Positions 41,955 to 50,857 are shown, numbered from the stretch's first letter. The stretch: DNA of 64,000 bases from an uncultured Lachnospiraceae bacterium (GCA_947630695.1 CANRIM010000006.1:1-64000), one strand, 5' to 3'. The notes: generated from the sequence alone by a model not told the origin. Translations and numbers: made by a program.

Positions 41955-44102
41955 GTGAAAAATAATAAATTTCTGCATTCTGATTTATCAAAGGAAAAGC
42001 ATTCTGCATCTTCGTCGTTTTTTGACGGAGGCGCAGAGCGGATGATCGGATTTAAAAACTGGAAAGTCAAAGCGATTTATCTGGCAATTTATGACCTGTT
42101 TTCAGTGAATTTTGCCTATTTTCTGGCATTGTGGCTGCGCTTTGACTGCATGTATTCCTCAATTCCGGCAAACTATCTGTATGCATGGAAAGCCTTTGTA
42201 CCGGTATATTCGATTATTACGATTTCGGTGTTTTGGTTTCTGAGCCTGTACAAAAGTATCTGGAAATTTGCAAGTTATACGGAACTGTCCCGGGTGATGA
42301 TCGCTTCGGTGATTATCAATGTCGTGCACGTGATAGGTATGACCTGTCTGATTCAGCGAATGCCGGTTTCCTATTACATATTCGGAACCATCATACAGTT
42401 TTTCATGACGCTGGGTGTCCGTTTTTTCTATCGCTTTATTGTACTGGAACGCAATCTGCGCTCGAAACGGGAAAAGGACCTGACGGCGACCCGGGCCATG
42501 CTGATCGGCGCCGGCAACGCCGGACAGATGATCCTGCGCAGCCTGTTGAACTCGGACAGGGACAATATCAAGGTCTGCTGTATCATTGACGACGATCCCA
42601 ACAAATGGGACAGGTATCTGGACGGCATTCCCATTGTGGGCGGCCGGAACGTCATTATGTCCAGTGTTGAAAAATACCGGATCGAACGGATTTTTATTGC
42701 GATTCCCAGTGCCGACGAGGAAAACAAAAAAGAAATTCTGAACATCTGCAAAGAGACGGGCTGCGTCCTGAAAAATCTGCCGGCGATGTATTATCTGATC
42801 GATGATCAGGTGACTGTCAGCGACATGCAGGACGTCGACGTGGAAGACCTGTTGGGACGAAAGCCGATCCGGGTCAACATGGATGAGATTTTCCAGGATA
42901 TCAAGGGAAAATGCATTTTGGTGACAGGCGGCGGCGGTTCCATCGGCAGTGAGCTCTGCCGTCAGATTGCAGGGCATGCGCCGAAGCAACTGGTGATTTT
43001 TGATATTTATGAAAATAATGCCCATGAGATCCAGATGGAACTGCAGGACAATTATCCGGAGCTGAATCTGGAAGTACTGATCGGGTCGGTGAGAGACAGC
43101 AGGAAGATCAATCAGGTCTTTGCAAAATATCGGCCGGATATCGTCTATCATGCTGCTGCCCACAAGCATGTGCCGCTGATGGAGTACAGTCCCTGCGAGG
43201 CCATTAAAAACAACGCCATCGGTACCTACAAGACCGCTTATGCGGCCATGACCAACGGCTGTAAAAAATTTGTGCTGATTTCCACAGACAAGGCAGTGAA
43301 TCCCACCAATATCATGGGGGCCAGCAAACGTCTGTGCGAAATGATCATACAGACCTTTGCCCAGATGGTGCGGGAAGGCAGGACAGATGAATTGCCGATC
43401 TTACGCGCCCATGCGGAGGACGAACTCAGCGATATGGTCGCAGCACCGAAAGTGCAGGAAAAACCGTGTACAGAGTTTGTTGCGGTACGCTTCGGCAATG
43501 TGCTGGGCAGCAACGGCTCCGTCATTCCGCGGTTTAAGCAGCAGATTGAAAAGGGGGGTCCCGTGACTGTGACCCACCCGGATATTATTCGTTATTTCAT
43601 GACCATTCCGGAGGCCGTATCTCTGGTGCTGCAGGCGGGCGCCTACGCGAAAGGCGGCGAGATTTTTGTACTGGATATGGGTACGCCGGTGAAAATCGAT
43701 ACACTGGCCCGAAATCTGATCAAACTGTCCGGCTTAAAACCGGACGTTGATATTGAAATCAAGTATATTGGACTGCGTCCGGGCGAAAAGCTCTATGAGG
43801 AAAAGCTGATGGAAGAAGAGGGCATGCGCACCACGCCCAATCACCTGATCCATATCGGCAGACCCATCGATATCGATACGGAAAAGTTTCTGTCGCAGCT
43901 GCATGAACTGATGATTGAAGCTTATAAAGATAATGACAGGATGTGTGAACTGGTGGCCGAGGTCGTGCCGACGTACCATCCCAGTGGGACAGGCGGCTGC
44001 ACAGTCAAAGATAAAACCTATGAAGCACTGGTGGAGTCGATGCAGGAAAGCGCAATCAATGAGGCGGCTGCCGGAGCGGAAGATGAGCAGGAGAATAAAT
44101 AG
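41955..44102 (+). CDS. Membrane-bound UDP-sugar 4,6-dehydratase (PglF/CapD family)
   Basis: 715 residues. Four membrane helices (about 30-135) are followed by a CoA-binding-like Rossmann domain (about 150-275) and an extended SDR domain starting with TGGGGSIGSEL at about residue 324. The catalytic M-x3-K (M454, K458) replaces the usual YxxxK, typical of PglF and FlaA1-type dehydratases. It should make UDP-4-keto-6-deoxy-GlcNAc, first step to bacillosamine-type sugars, feeding the aminotransferase downstream. The start is GTG at 41955. The C-terminus has an acidic tail. Confidence 0.88.
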   Translation: MKNNKFLHSDLSKEKHSASSSFFDGGAERMIGFKNWKVKAIYLAIYDLFSVNFAYFLALWLRFDCMYSSIPANYLYAWKAFVPVYSIITISVFWFLSLYKSIWKFASYTELSRVMIASVIINVVHVIGMTCLIQRMPVSYYIFGTIIQFFMTLGVRFFYRFIVLERNLRSKREKDLTATRAMLIGAGNAGQMILRSLLNSDRDNIKVCCIIDDDPNKWDRYLDGIPIVGGRNVIMSSVEKYRIERIFIAIPSADEENKKEILNICKETGCVLKNLPAMYYLIDDQVTVSDMQDVDVEDLLGRKPIRVNMDEIFQDIKGKCILVTGGGGSIGSELCRQIAGHAPKQLVIFDIYENNAHEIQMELQDNYPELNLEVLIGSVRDSRKINQVFAKYRPDIVYHAAAHKHVPLMEYSPCEAIKNNAIGTYKTAYAAMTNGCKKFVLISTDKAVNPTNIMGASKRLCEMIIQTFAQMVREGRTDELPILRAHAEDELSDMVAAPKVQEKPCTEFVAVRFGNVLGSNGSVIPRFKQQIEKGGPVTVTHPDIIRYFMTIPEAVSLVLQAGAYAKGGEIFVLDMGTPVKIDTLARNLIKLSGLKPDVDIEIKYIGLRPGEKLYEEKLMEEEGMRTTPNHLIHIGRPIDIDTEKFLSQLHELMIEAYKDNDRMCELVAEVVPTYHPSGTGGCTVKDKTYEALVESMQESAINEAAAGAEDEQENK

Positions 44103-44110
44103 CCGTATTT

Positions 44111-44185
44111 TCCTGATAGTGTAGTTTAATTGATACCATGCGGATTGTTCCGTGCTGCGCAGTCCCGGGTTCAAGACTTTTGACC
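44111..44185 (+). other. Possible decayed tRNA-His-like sequence
   Basis: Within the 410-nt gene-free stretch 44103-44511, TAGTTTAATTG (44122-44132) resembles a tRNA D-arm, CGGATTGT-TCCG (44141-44152) matches a tRNA-His anticodon arm from which three bases including the anticodon core are missing, and CGGGTTCAAG (44166-44175) resembles a T-loop. Stems are largely broken, so it cannot be functional. The resemblance is by eye and may be coincidental. Confidence 0.3.
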
Positions 44186-44215
44186 TTTGTATCTATAACT
44201 TGATAAAATTTCCGC

Positions 44216-44244
44216 TTGACATACCAGATATAGAAAGATATGAT
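44216..44244 (+). promoter_or_regulatory. Predicted strong promoter of the glycan/acyl cluster
   Basis: TTGACA (44216-44221), a 17-bp spacer and TATGAT (44239-44244). It starts a leader of about 260 nt before the aminotransferase gene. Confidence 0.7.
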
Positions 44245-44319
44245 AGGTGAAGTACGGGATTTCTTCTTATATTTGATTTCATGGGAGGAAAATCCGTACA
44301 ATGCAGCCGGCTATGTATG

Positions 44320-44359
44320 TACCCGAAATTTTTTAAGGAAAAATGAAAAATTTCGGGTA
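44320..44359 (+). terminator. Leader hairpin (putative attenuator) ahead of the aminotransferase gene
   Basis: A perfect 14-bp inverted repeat, TACCCGAAATTTTT (44320-44333) with AAAAATTTCGGGTA (44346-44359), followed by a T-rich TTTGTT. It lies between a strong promoter and the first gene with about 150 nt still to go, the arrangement expected for attenuation or processive antitermination of a long surface-polysaccharide operon. The rest of the leader (44360-44511) shows nothing else recognisable; its one open frame looks non-coding. Confidence 0.6.
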
Positions 44360-44511
44360 TTTGTTAAGACGGGCAGGAGTGGATGGAAGGCTGGAAATGC
44401 GAGATGTGAGAGGTGGGGGAGAAGCCTTCGTCATCACCGAAATACGTATAGTAGAAAGTCATTCATAATGATGAGATCATCATTTGTTTTTATATTATGG
44501 AGAAATTATTA

Positions 44512-45816
44512 ATGGAGCTTATTACTTCAGATCCACGGTTTAAAGATATCAAACCTTTTGCAAAAAAAGTTTGGCTTTCCTCCCCCACCATGCATGGGGA
44601 GGAACTGGACTATGTCCGGCAAGCCATCGAAACCAACTGGGTCTCCACCGTGGGTGAAAATATCAACGCACTGGAATCAAACGTGGCAGAGTACCTGGGT
44701 ATGCAGTATGCGGTGGGTTTATCCTGCGGCACGGCAGCTTTGCACATGTGCATGAAGCTGGCGGCAGAGCGGCTGTACCCGGACGCGAAGCCGGGCAACA
44801 GTCTGGCAGGGCAGAAGGTTTTCTGCTCGGATATGACCTTTGATGCCTCTGTGAATCCGGTGGTGTATGAAGGCGGAGAACCGGTTTTTATTGATACGGA
44901 AAGTGATACCTGGAATATGGATCCGGAAGCACTGGAGAAAGCTTTCCAGATGTACCCGGATGTGAAGCTGGTGGTGCTGGCGCACCTCTACGGGGTACCG
45001 GCCAAGTTAGATGAGATCGTACAAATATGTAAGAATCATGGCGCTTTAATCATCGAGGATGCGGCGGAAGCGCTGGGGGCCAGATATGACGGGAAGGTCG
45101 TACAGGGTATGTGCGGCAGCTTCGGGGACTATGTGGCCATCAGCTATAACGGCAACAAGATCTGTACCGGCTCTGCCGGAGGCATGTTTGTGACCAACAG
45201 CAAGGCAGACGCGGATAAGGTACGGAAATGGAGCACCCAGTCCAGAGAAGCCGCGCCCTGGTATCAGCATGAAGAGCTGGGCTATAACTACCGCATGAGC
45301 AATATCATTGCCGGGATCATTCGGGGCAATATGCTGCATATCGAAGAACACATCGCCCAGAAGAAAGCGATTTATGAACGCTATCGGGAAGGCCTCAAAG
45401 ACCTGCCGGTAATGATGAATCCCTTTGAGGAAAAGTGCCATCCCAACTACTGGCTGAGCTGCCTGCTGATAGACCGGGAAGCCATGAGCCAGCAGGTACG
45501 TGGAGAGAAAGACTATTTATATAGAAGAGAAGCAAATAAAAGCTGTCCGCAGGAGATTTTAGATGCGCTTGCGGCCTTCAATGCGGAAGGGCGGCCCATC
45601 TGGAAACCCATGCATCTGCAGCCCATTTATCATATGAATGGATTTGTGGTAAAAGACGGCAACGGCAGAGCCCGGACCAACGCCTACATCGATGGCGCAG
45701 GTGCGGACGTGGGGGCGGACATCTTTGCAAGAGGTGTGTGCCTGCCGAGTGATAATAAGATGACGGTAGATGAGCAGAATAAAGTGATTGAGATTGTACA
45801 CAGGTGTTTTCAGTAA
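44512..45816 (+). CDS. DegT/DnrJ/EryC1-family PLP aminotransferase (PglE-like)
   Basis: 434 residues. The fold-type I aminotransferase shows D183 (IEDAAE, binds pyridine nitrogen) and K216 (SYNGNKICTG, the PLP Schiff-base lysine); the NGNK form is typical of PglE-like enzymes. It should transaminate UDP-4-keto-6-deoxy-GlcNAc to the 4-amino sugar, using the product of the upstream dehydratase. ATG 44512 is preferred over ATG 44497 because GGAG (44499-44502) serves it. It heads the long + strand cluster. Confidence 0.87.
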   Translation: MELITSDPRFKDIKPFAKKVWLSSPTMHGEELDYVRQAIETNWVSTVGENINALESNVAEYLGMQYAVGLSCGTAALHMCMKLAAERLYPDAKPGNSLAGQKVFCSDMTFDASVNPVVYEGGEPVFIDTESDTWNMDPEALEKAFQMYPDVKLVVLAHLYGVPAKLDEIVQICKNHGALIIEDAAEALGARYDGKVVQGMCGSFGDYVAISYNGNKICTGSAGGMFVTNSKADADKVRKWSTQSREAAPWYQHEELGYNYRMSNIIAGIIRGNMLHIEEHIAQKKAIYERYREGLKDLPVMMNPFEEKCHPNYWLSCLLIDREAMSQQVRGEKDYLYRREANKSCPQEILDALAAFNAEGRPIWKPMHLQPIYHMNGFVVKDGNGRARTNAYIDGAGADVGADIFARGVCLPSDNKMTVDEQNKVIEIVHRCFQ

Positions 45817-45888
45817 GTTTTTGAAATCAGATATTTTCTAATCAATATGCCTTTGCAAAAGATAATAGCAATAAATAAAGGGAAAACC

Positions 45889-46860
45889 ATGAATGAAATA
45901 AAAGAAAAGACTACGAATTCTGCAATAGATATTGCGAAACTGATTATGGCTATCCTGGTTATAGGAATTCATACAGAGCCATTTCACTTTAATCTTTGGC
46001 TTGATCGAGGATTTGGAATAATAACTCGGCTTTGTCTTCCTTTCTTTTTTGTGACAGGTTCGTATTTTTTCTTTAAAAAAGATAAGTCCTTGAAAGCTTA
46101 TTTGTTGAGACTTGTGCTTTTGTATGCGATCTGGTCGCTCATATATTTACCGTTTGATTTGACAAAATTGCATTCGATGCGGATGTGGCAGATATTGAAG
46201 CGATATTTATGGAATGGAAATGAACATGCCCTTTGGTACCTGCAAGGCAGCATTATAGGTATGTTAATTGTTTACGGGTTAAAAAAATTATTTAACACAA
46301 GGATTGTTTGTAGTATTTGTTTTGGCCTGTTGATAGTCGGATGCTTATTTTCCACATATGCCCCACTTGTTAAAAATATTGCGGGGGGGGGTACAGCAGT
46401 CTCTTTAATAAGTGTCATTGGAACAAGAAATGGACTGTTCTATGCCCCTGTTTACATTGCGATAGGTCTTTGGTTTGCTGAAAAAGGATTTTCAGATAGA
46501 AGAACCAGGTATTGGATAATGTTGTTGATTTCATTGCTTCTATTAATTGTAGAAAGCCTTATTTTCGTCATCCATTATCACACTGCATCGACGATCCTTT
46601 GGATTTCGGTTTGTCCTGCCAGTTACGCATTGTTTCATTTAATTGTAACAGCAAATTGTAGTCTTTCGAATAATATTTCTCTTTGGATGAGAAATATATC
46701 GATTTTATTGTATTTGACGCATGGATTATTCATTATTGTGTTTGGGAAAATGGAATATGGTATTCTGATGTTTTTGGCTGTGCTTTTTTGTTCGACATTA
46801 ACGAGCATTCTATTAATTTTGCTATCAAAAAAACTAAGTTTCATTAAGTTTTTATATTAA
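45889..46860 (+). CDS. Acyltransferase-3 family integral membrane protein with a G9 tract
   Basis: 323 residues, about ten membrane segments, with the acyltransferase-3 (PF01757) opening IDIAKLIMAILVIGIHTEPF that holds the essential histidine. Such proteins O-acylate surface glycans, usually from acyl-CoA donors. A run of nine G residues at 46383-46391 encodes Gly-Gly-Gly in mid-gene; the frame is intact here, but slippage would switch it off. The gene is markedly AT-rich compared with its neighbours. ATG 45889 has AAAGGG upstream; an in-frame ATG at 45847 does not. Confidence 0.8.
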   Translation: MNEIKEKTTNSAIDIAKLIMAILVIGIHTEPFHFNLWLDRGFGIITRLCLPFFFVTGSYFFFKKDKSLKAYLLRLVLLYAIWSLIYLPFDLTKLHSMRMWQILKRYLWNGNEHALWYLQGSIIGMLIVYGLKKLFNTRIVCSICFGLLIVGCLFSTYAPLVKNIAGGGTAVSLISVIGTRNGLFYAPVYIAIGLWFAEKGFSDRRTRYWIMLLISLLLLIVESLIFVIHYHTASTILWISVCPASYALFHLIVTANCSLSNNISLWMRNISILLYLTHGLFIIVFGKMEYGILMFLAVLFCSTLTSILLILLSKKLSFIKFLY

Positions 46861-46913
46861 AAAATTGAAAAATATAACAGAAATTATCGTAAATAGAGGA
46901 GCATAACCACTGT

Positions 46914-48464
46914 ATGTGGGACAAGAAATTCAGAGATGAACTGGAATATCGCCGTCAGGCAGCACTGTCCGGCGGCGGGGAAAAACGAATAGAGATTCAG
47001 CATAAAAAGGGAAAGTTAACAGCAAGAGAACGGCTGCAGTACCTTTTTGATCAGGATTCGTTTGTAGAAGTCAATACATTGGTGGAGGCGCAGGATTCCG
47101 GATTTGGTATGAATCAGAAAAGAATTCCGGGAGATGGCGTAGTCATAGGTTACGGCACCATTCATGGCCGTGTGGTTTATGCTTCAGCACAGGATTTTAC
47201 CGTGATTGGCGGAACACTTGGAGAATATCATTCCAAGAAAATTTGCCACATCATGGATATGGCGCTTCAAATGAAAGCTCCATATATTTGTATAAATGAT
47301 TCCGGCGGAGCCAGAATTGAGGAAGGAATCAGTTCTTTAGATGGATACAGCGGTATCTTTTATCGGAACACCAAAGCGTCTGGAATCATTCCGCAAATTT
47401 CTGTTATTTTGGGACCTTGTGCCGGCGGCGCTTGCTATTCGCCTGCGATTACGGATTTTATTTTTATGTCAAGGACATCTGCAAATATGTTTATTACCGG
47501 TCCGGTGGTTGTAAAAGCTGTGGTCGGAGAAGAAATCAGTGCGGAGGAGCTTGGCGGGGCAGATGTACATGCATCGAAAAGTGGGGTGGTACACTTTGTA
47601 TTTGACGATGACAAAGCCTGTCTGGATGGCGTGAAACGGCTGCTGTCTTATCTTCCGGAGAATTGTGATGAAAAACCACCGCTGGTGGTTGGCAAAGCGA
47701 AGGATGAGTCTTACCGGCTGGAAGAGATCGTACCGGATAATCAGCGGATTCCCTACGATATGAAGCAGGTCATCGAGTGCATTGTTGACACAAATTCGTT
47801 TTTTGAAGTACAGGCAGAGTTTGCAGGAAATATTGTTGTAGGATTTGCGCGAATCGATGGTGAGACCGTTGGCATTGTAGGGAATAATCCGCAAGGAGGA
47901 ATGGCGGGATCACTGGATATAGATTCTTCTGAAAAGGCGGCACGTTTTGTCCGGTTTTGTGACTGCTTTAATGTTCCGCTGCTGACATTGGTAGATGTGC
48001 CGGGATTCTTTCCGGGAAGAGTACAGGAACACGGCGGCATTATCAGAAGAGGTGCAAAGCTTTTGTATGCTTATGCAGAAGCAACGGTTCCGAAAGTGAC
48101 ATTGATTCTTCGAAAAGCTTATGGCGGCGCTTATATCGCGATGAACAGTAAAGGAATGGGCGCAGATATCGTGTTCGCATGGCCGATTGCTGAGACTGCA
48201 GTGATGGGCGCCGAAGGCGCGGTGGATATCATTTACAGGAAACGGATAGAGGCATCCGATCATCCGGAGGCAGAAAGAACCAAACTGATCGCGGAGTATG
48301 AAGCGCGATTTATGACGCCATATATTGCTGCGGAAAGAGGTTATATCGATGAGGTAATCCTGCCGGAGGAAACAAGAAATAAGATCAGAAGCGCATTTGA
48401 AGCCTTAAGATTGAAAGACAGAAAAGCGGCGGGATATAGAAATCATGGAAATATGCCTCTGTGA
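46914..48464 (+). CDS. Acyl-CoA carboxylase carboxyltransferase subunit (MmdA/PccB-like)
   Basis: 516 residues, full length for the family. LTARERLQYLFD near the start and the acyl-CoA and biotin-binding segments GGARIEEG, GPCAGGACYSPA and, in the C-terminal half, PGFFPGRVQEHGG and KAYGGAYIAMNSK are all present. Such proteins carboxylate or decarboxylate small acyl-CoAs with biotin carried on another protein. No biotin carrier, biotin carboxylase or membrane decarboxylase subunit is nearby, so it either borrows them or supplies a malonyl-type extender in some other way. It sits just before acyltransferases, an ACP and a condensing enzyme. Confidence 0.85.
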   Translation: MWDKKFRDELEYRRQAALSGGGEKRIEIQHKKGKLTARERLQYLFDQDSFVEVNTLVEAQDSGFGMNQKRIPGDGVVIGYGTIHGRVVYASAQDFTVIGGTLGEYHSKKICHIMDMALQMKAPYICINDSGGARIEEGISSLDGYSGIFYRNTKASGIIPQISVILGPCAGGACYSPAITDFIFMSRTSANMFITGPVVVKAVVGEEISAEELGGADVHASKSGVVHFVFDDDKACLDGVKRLLSYLPENCDEKPPLVVGKAKDESYRLEEIVPDNQRIPYDMKQVIECIVDTNSFFEVQAEFAGNIVVGFARIDGETVGIVGNNPQGGMAGSLDIDSSEKAARFVRFCDCFNVPLLTLVDVPGFFPGRVQEHGGIIRRGAKLLYAYAEATVPKVTLILRKAYGGAYIAMNSKGMGADIVFAWPIAETAVMGAEGAVDIIYRKRIEASDHPEAERTKLIAEYEARFMTPYIAAERGYIDEVILPEETRNKIRSAFEALRLKDRKAAGYRNHGNMPL

Positions 48465-48476
48465 GAAAGGTGAAGA

Positions 48477-49112
48477 ATGAAAAATATCGTGATTGTCGGA
48501 GCAGGTGATCTGGGAAAGGAAATAGTCTGGCTGATCGAAGATATCAATAAAAGAACGCCGACGTATCTGATTCTTGGATTTCTGGATGATGATATCGCAA
48601 AAGAACAGACGGAATTCTATGGATACCGGGTTTTAGGTTCAGTGAGCAGACTGGATGAGTTGTCGATGCCTTTCAGTGCAGTGGTGGCAATTCAGGATGG
48701 AAGCATTAGAAAGAAAATCGTGGAAGATCATCCCGGAGTAAAAAACTGGGAAACGATTATACATCCCACGGCGGTGCTTGCGACGTCCAGCGTGATTGGA
48801 AAGGGAAGTATCTTTTTTCCGCAGGTAACGGTATCCGTGGACAGTGAACTGGGTGCATTCGGATTGTATTACATTCGAGCCACGGTGAGTAATGACTGCA
48901 GGATCGGGAACTATGTTTCGATGATGACAGGGGCGACTGCTCTTGAACATACAAATATCGGAGATGAAAGCTTTTTGTCTGCGGGAAGTTGTGTGTATCC
49001 TCATAAATCGATCGGACGGTCTGTACAGGTTGGTGTTGAGGCCGCAGTAACGAAGGATTATCCTGCTGGCTCTAAAGTAACGGAAAAAGGGTCAGGAAAT
49101 TTTTTTAGATGA
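48477..49112 (+). CDS. PglD/NeuD-like sugar N-acyltransferase, copy 1
   Basis: 211 residues. The N-terminal nucleotide-sugar-binding Rossmann motif is VGAGDLGKEI; a left-handed beta-helix follows (from about residue 95), with a histidine in ALEHTN at the position of the PglD catalytic His. The C-terminus is unusual: it lacks the closing G-x-PA signature and ends shortly after EAAVTKDYPAGSKV. Likely acylates the 4-amino sugar; the acyl donor could be CoA or one of the ACPs. RBS AAAGGTG. Confidence 0.75.
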   Translation: MKNIVIVGAGDLGKEIVWLIEDINKRTPTYLILGFLDDDIAKEQTEFYGYRVLGSVSRLDELSMPFSAVVAIQDGSIRKKIVEDHPGVKNWETIIHPTAVLATSSVIGKGSIFFPQVTVSVDSELGAFGLYYIRATVSNDCRIGNYVSMMTGATALEHTNIGDESFLSAGSCVYPHKSIGRSVQVGVEAAVTKDYPAGSKVTEKGSGNFFR

Positions 49113-49155
49113 AAGAATGAGACTATGGGAAAGTCTTGTTGAAAGGAAAAAGTTT

Positions 49156-49782
49156 ATGAAGCATTTAGTCATTGCCGGTGCAGGAGAATTTGGCAGGGAA
49201 CTTTATTGGACGATACTGGATTCAAAAGGATATGGCACTGAATTCCGAATAAAGGGATATGTGGACAGCGCAGATCCTGCGAAATTGACAAAACTTCAGG
49301 CTCCGCTGCTTGGAACCGTGGAAGATTATCAGATTGAAGAAAATGATGTATTTACCTGTGCTATAGGAAGTCCGGAATCAAGAGAAAAGATAATTAAATG
49401 CCTTCTTGGACGGGGAGCTCGATTTATCCCTGTTGTTCATAAAACGGCGATTATTCACGGCAGTGTAAAAATGGGAGATGCGATTGTCATGTGCCCCTAT
49501 ACTGCTATTGGGGATAGTGCAGAAATTGGGAACTATGTGGTATTAAATGGTTTTTCAGCGATCGGACATGATTCTGTTGTAGGAGATTACACATGCATTA
49601 TGTCGCATTGTGATATAACAGGACATGCAAAAATCGGAAAAAAGGTATTTGTTGGCGGCGGAGTCGGAACCGTACCCAAGGCAAAAATAGGGGATGGGGC
49701 TTATGTAGGAGCAGGCAGTGTGGTACTGAGAAAAGTTAATCCCGGAGCAAAGGTGTTTGGCAATCCGGCGGTTGAAATATAA
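49156..49782 (+). CDS. PglD/NeuD-like sugar N-acyltransferase, copy 2
   Basis: 208 residues. IAGAGEFGREL forms the N-terminal Rossmann motif; the hexapeptide beta-helix has AIGHDSVVGDY with the PglD-type His-Asp pair and the normal ending VFGNPAVEI. It is a better family match than the preceding copy, so the two probably use different sugars or acyl donors. ATG 49156 follows AAAGGA; an in-frame upstream ATG at 49117 has no ribosome site. Confidence 0.8.
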   Translation: MKHLVIAGAGEFGRELYWTILDSKGYGTEFRIKGYVDSADPAKLTKLQAPLLGTVEDYQIEENDVFTCAIGSPESREKIIKCLLGRGARFIPVVHKTAIIHGSVKMGDAIVMCPYTAIGDSAEIGNYVVLNGFSAIGHDSVVGDYTCIMSHCDITGHAKIGKKVFVGGGVGTVPKAKIGDGAYVGAGSVVLRKVNPGAKVFGNPAVEI

Positions 49783-49802
49783 AAAGTAGGAGGAAGAAAC
49801 AA

Positions 49803-50018
49803 ATGGAAGAAGGGAAATTCTTGGAAAAGCTTGCAGATATTCTTGACTGCGATGAGGAACTGACTCTGGATATGAAACTTGATGGGATTGATGAGTGGGA
49901 TTCTCTTGGCATTATAACATTTCTTGCAGAGATGGAAAAATATGCAGCTTCACAAATTAAAGCAGCCGATATAAAAGCAGCAGAAAAAGTAAGTGATCTG
50001 TACGCACTGTTAGGATAG
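49803..50018 (+). CDS. Acyl carrier protein 1
   Basis: 71 residues, acidic four-helix carrier. The phosphopantetheine attachment serine is S34 in EWDSLGI. AGGAGG precedes the ATG. Placed between the acyltransferases and a ketoreductase/condensing enzyme pair, it probably carries a growing short acyl chain. No phosphopantetheinyl transferase is encoded in the window. Confidence 0.85.
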   Translation: MEEGKFLEKLADILDCDEELTLDMKLDGIDEWDSLGIITFLAEMEKYAASQIKAADIKAAEKVSDLYALLG

Positions 50019-50027
50019 GGTTTCAAA

Positions 50028-50786
50028 ATGAATTTTGGAGTTAATTTCTGCTTTGATGGGGGAAGGTTTATCGTAGCCGGTGCTTCATCAGGAATGGGAA
50101 AATCAATAACGGAAGAAATTGTGCGAGGAGGAGGAAGTGTTCTTGCACTCGCAAGAAATAAAGCACATTTATCCTGTTTATTTGATAAATGTGGGGATCA
50201 GATCTTTACAGAGGCTGTTGATGTTAGAAATGCAGAATCACTGGTAGATATAATTCAACAATTTGTTTCGTTAAAAGGAAAAATTCATGGTTGTGTTTAC
50301 ACCGCAGGAGTTTCCGCAGTTACTCCTCTAAAGAACTTTTCTGACGATACTGCTCATGAGATCATGGAGATCAATTATTGGGGATTTATTAACCTGATGA
50401 GAATAGTGAATCGAAAGAAATATTCAGAAGCTGGATGTTCGAATGTGGTAATTGCTTCTGTTGCAGGACATACCGGGGAAGCCGGTAGTTTTGCTTATAG
50501 TGCTTCTAAAGCTGCGATTATGAATTCTGTGAGAACTTTCGCAAAGGAAATCTATAAGAGAGGAAACAGGATTAATTCAATTAGTCCGGGATTTGTAAAT
50601 ACAAAGCTATCCAGCGGCTTTGTTGAAGAAAAAGGATTTTCAGAGAAAACTATAGAAAAGCATCTGCTGGGAATCGGTGAATGTTTCGATGTCAGTGGAT
50701 TGGCATTGTTTCTTTTAAGCGATAGTGCAAAGTGGATTACTGGCCAGGATTTTGTGGTGGATGGTGGTTATCTTGTGAGTGATTAA
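50028..50786 (+). CDS. Short-chain dehydrogenase/reductase (FabG-like)
   Basis: 252 residues. The NAD(P)-binding GASSGMG (18-24), catalytic S144 (IASVAGH), Y157 and K161 (YSASK) and the C-terminal GQDFVVDGGY are all present. In context it most plausibly reduces a beta-ketoacyl group on ACP to beta-hydroxyacyl; reduction of a keto sugar is an alternative. It starts 10 nt after the ACP gene. Confidence 0.87.
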   Translation: MNFGVNFCFDGGRFIVAGASSGMGKSITEEIVRGGGSVLALARNKAHLSCLFDKCGDQIFTEAVDVRNAESLVDIIQQFVSLKGKIHGCVYTAGVSAVTPLKNFSDDTAHEIMEINYWGFINLMRIVNRKKYSEAGCSNVVIASVAGHTGEAGSFAYSASKAAIMNSVRTFAKEIYKRGNRINSISPGFVNTKLSSGFVEEKGFSEKTIEKHLLGIGECFDVSGLALFLLSDSAKWITGQDFVVDGGYLVSD

Positions 50787-50857
50787 GAGTGTACCGTAAA
50801 TGTATGGAGAAAATGGTGAAAGGATATCACACTGTTGATCGTGTGAAGTATTAATCA

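Noticed and set aside
44111..44185. Functional tRNA gene
   Set aside because: D-arm, anticodon arm and T-arm resemblances exist, but the anticodon bases are missing and stems do not pair, so at most a remnant.
44240..44512. 90-residue + strand open frame in the leader before the aminotransferase
   Set aside because: It runs through the 14-bp inverted repeat, begins inside the -10 element of the promoter and has no ribosome site or protein-like composition.
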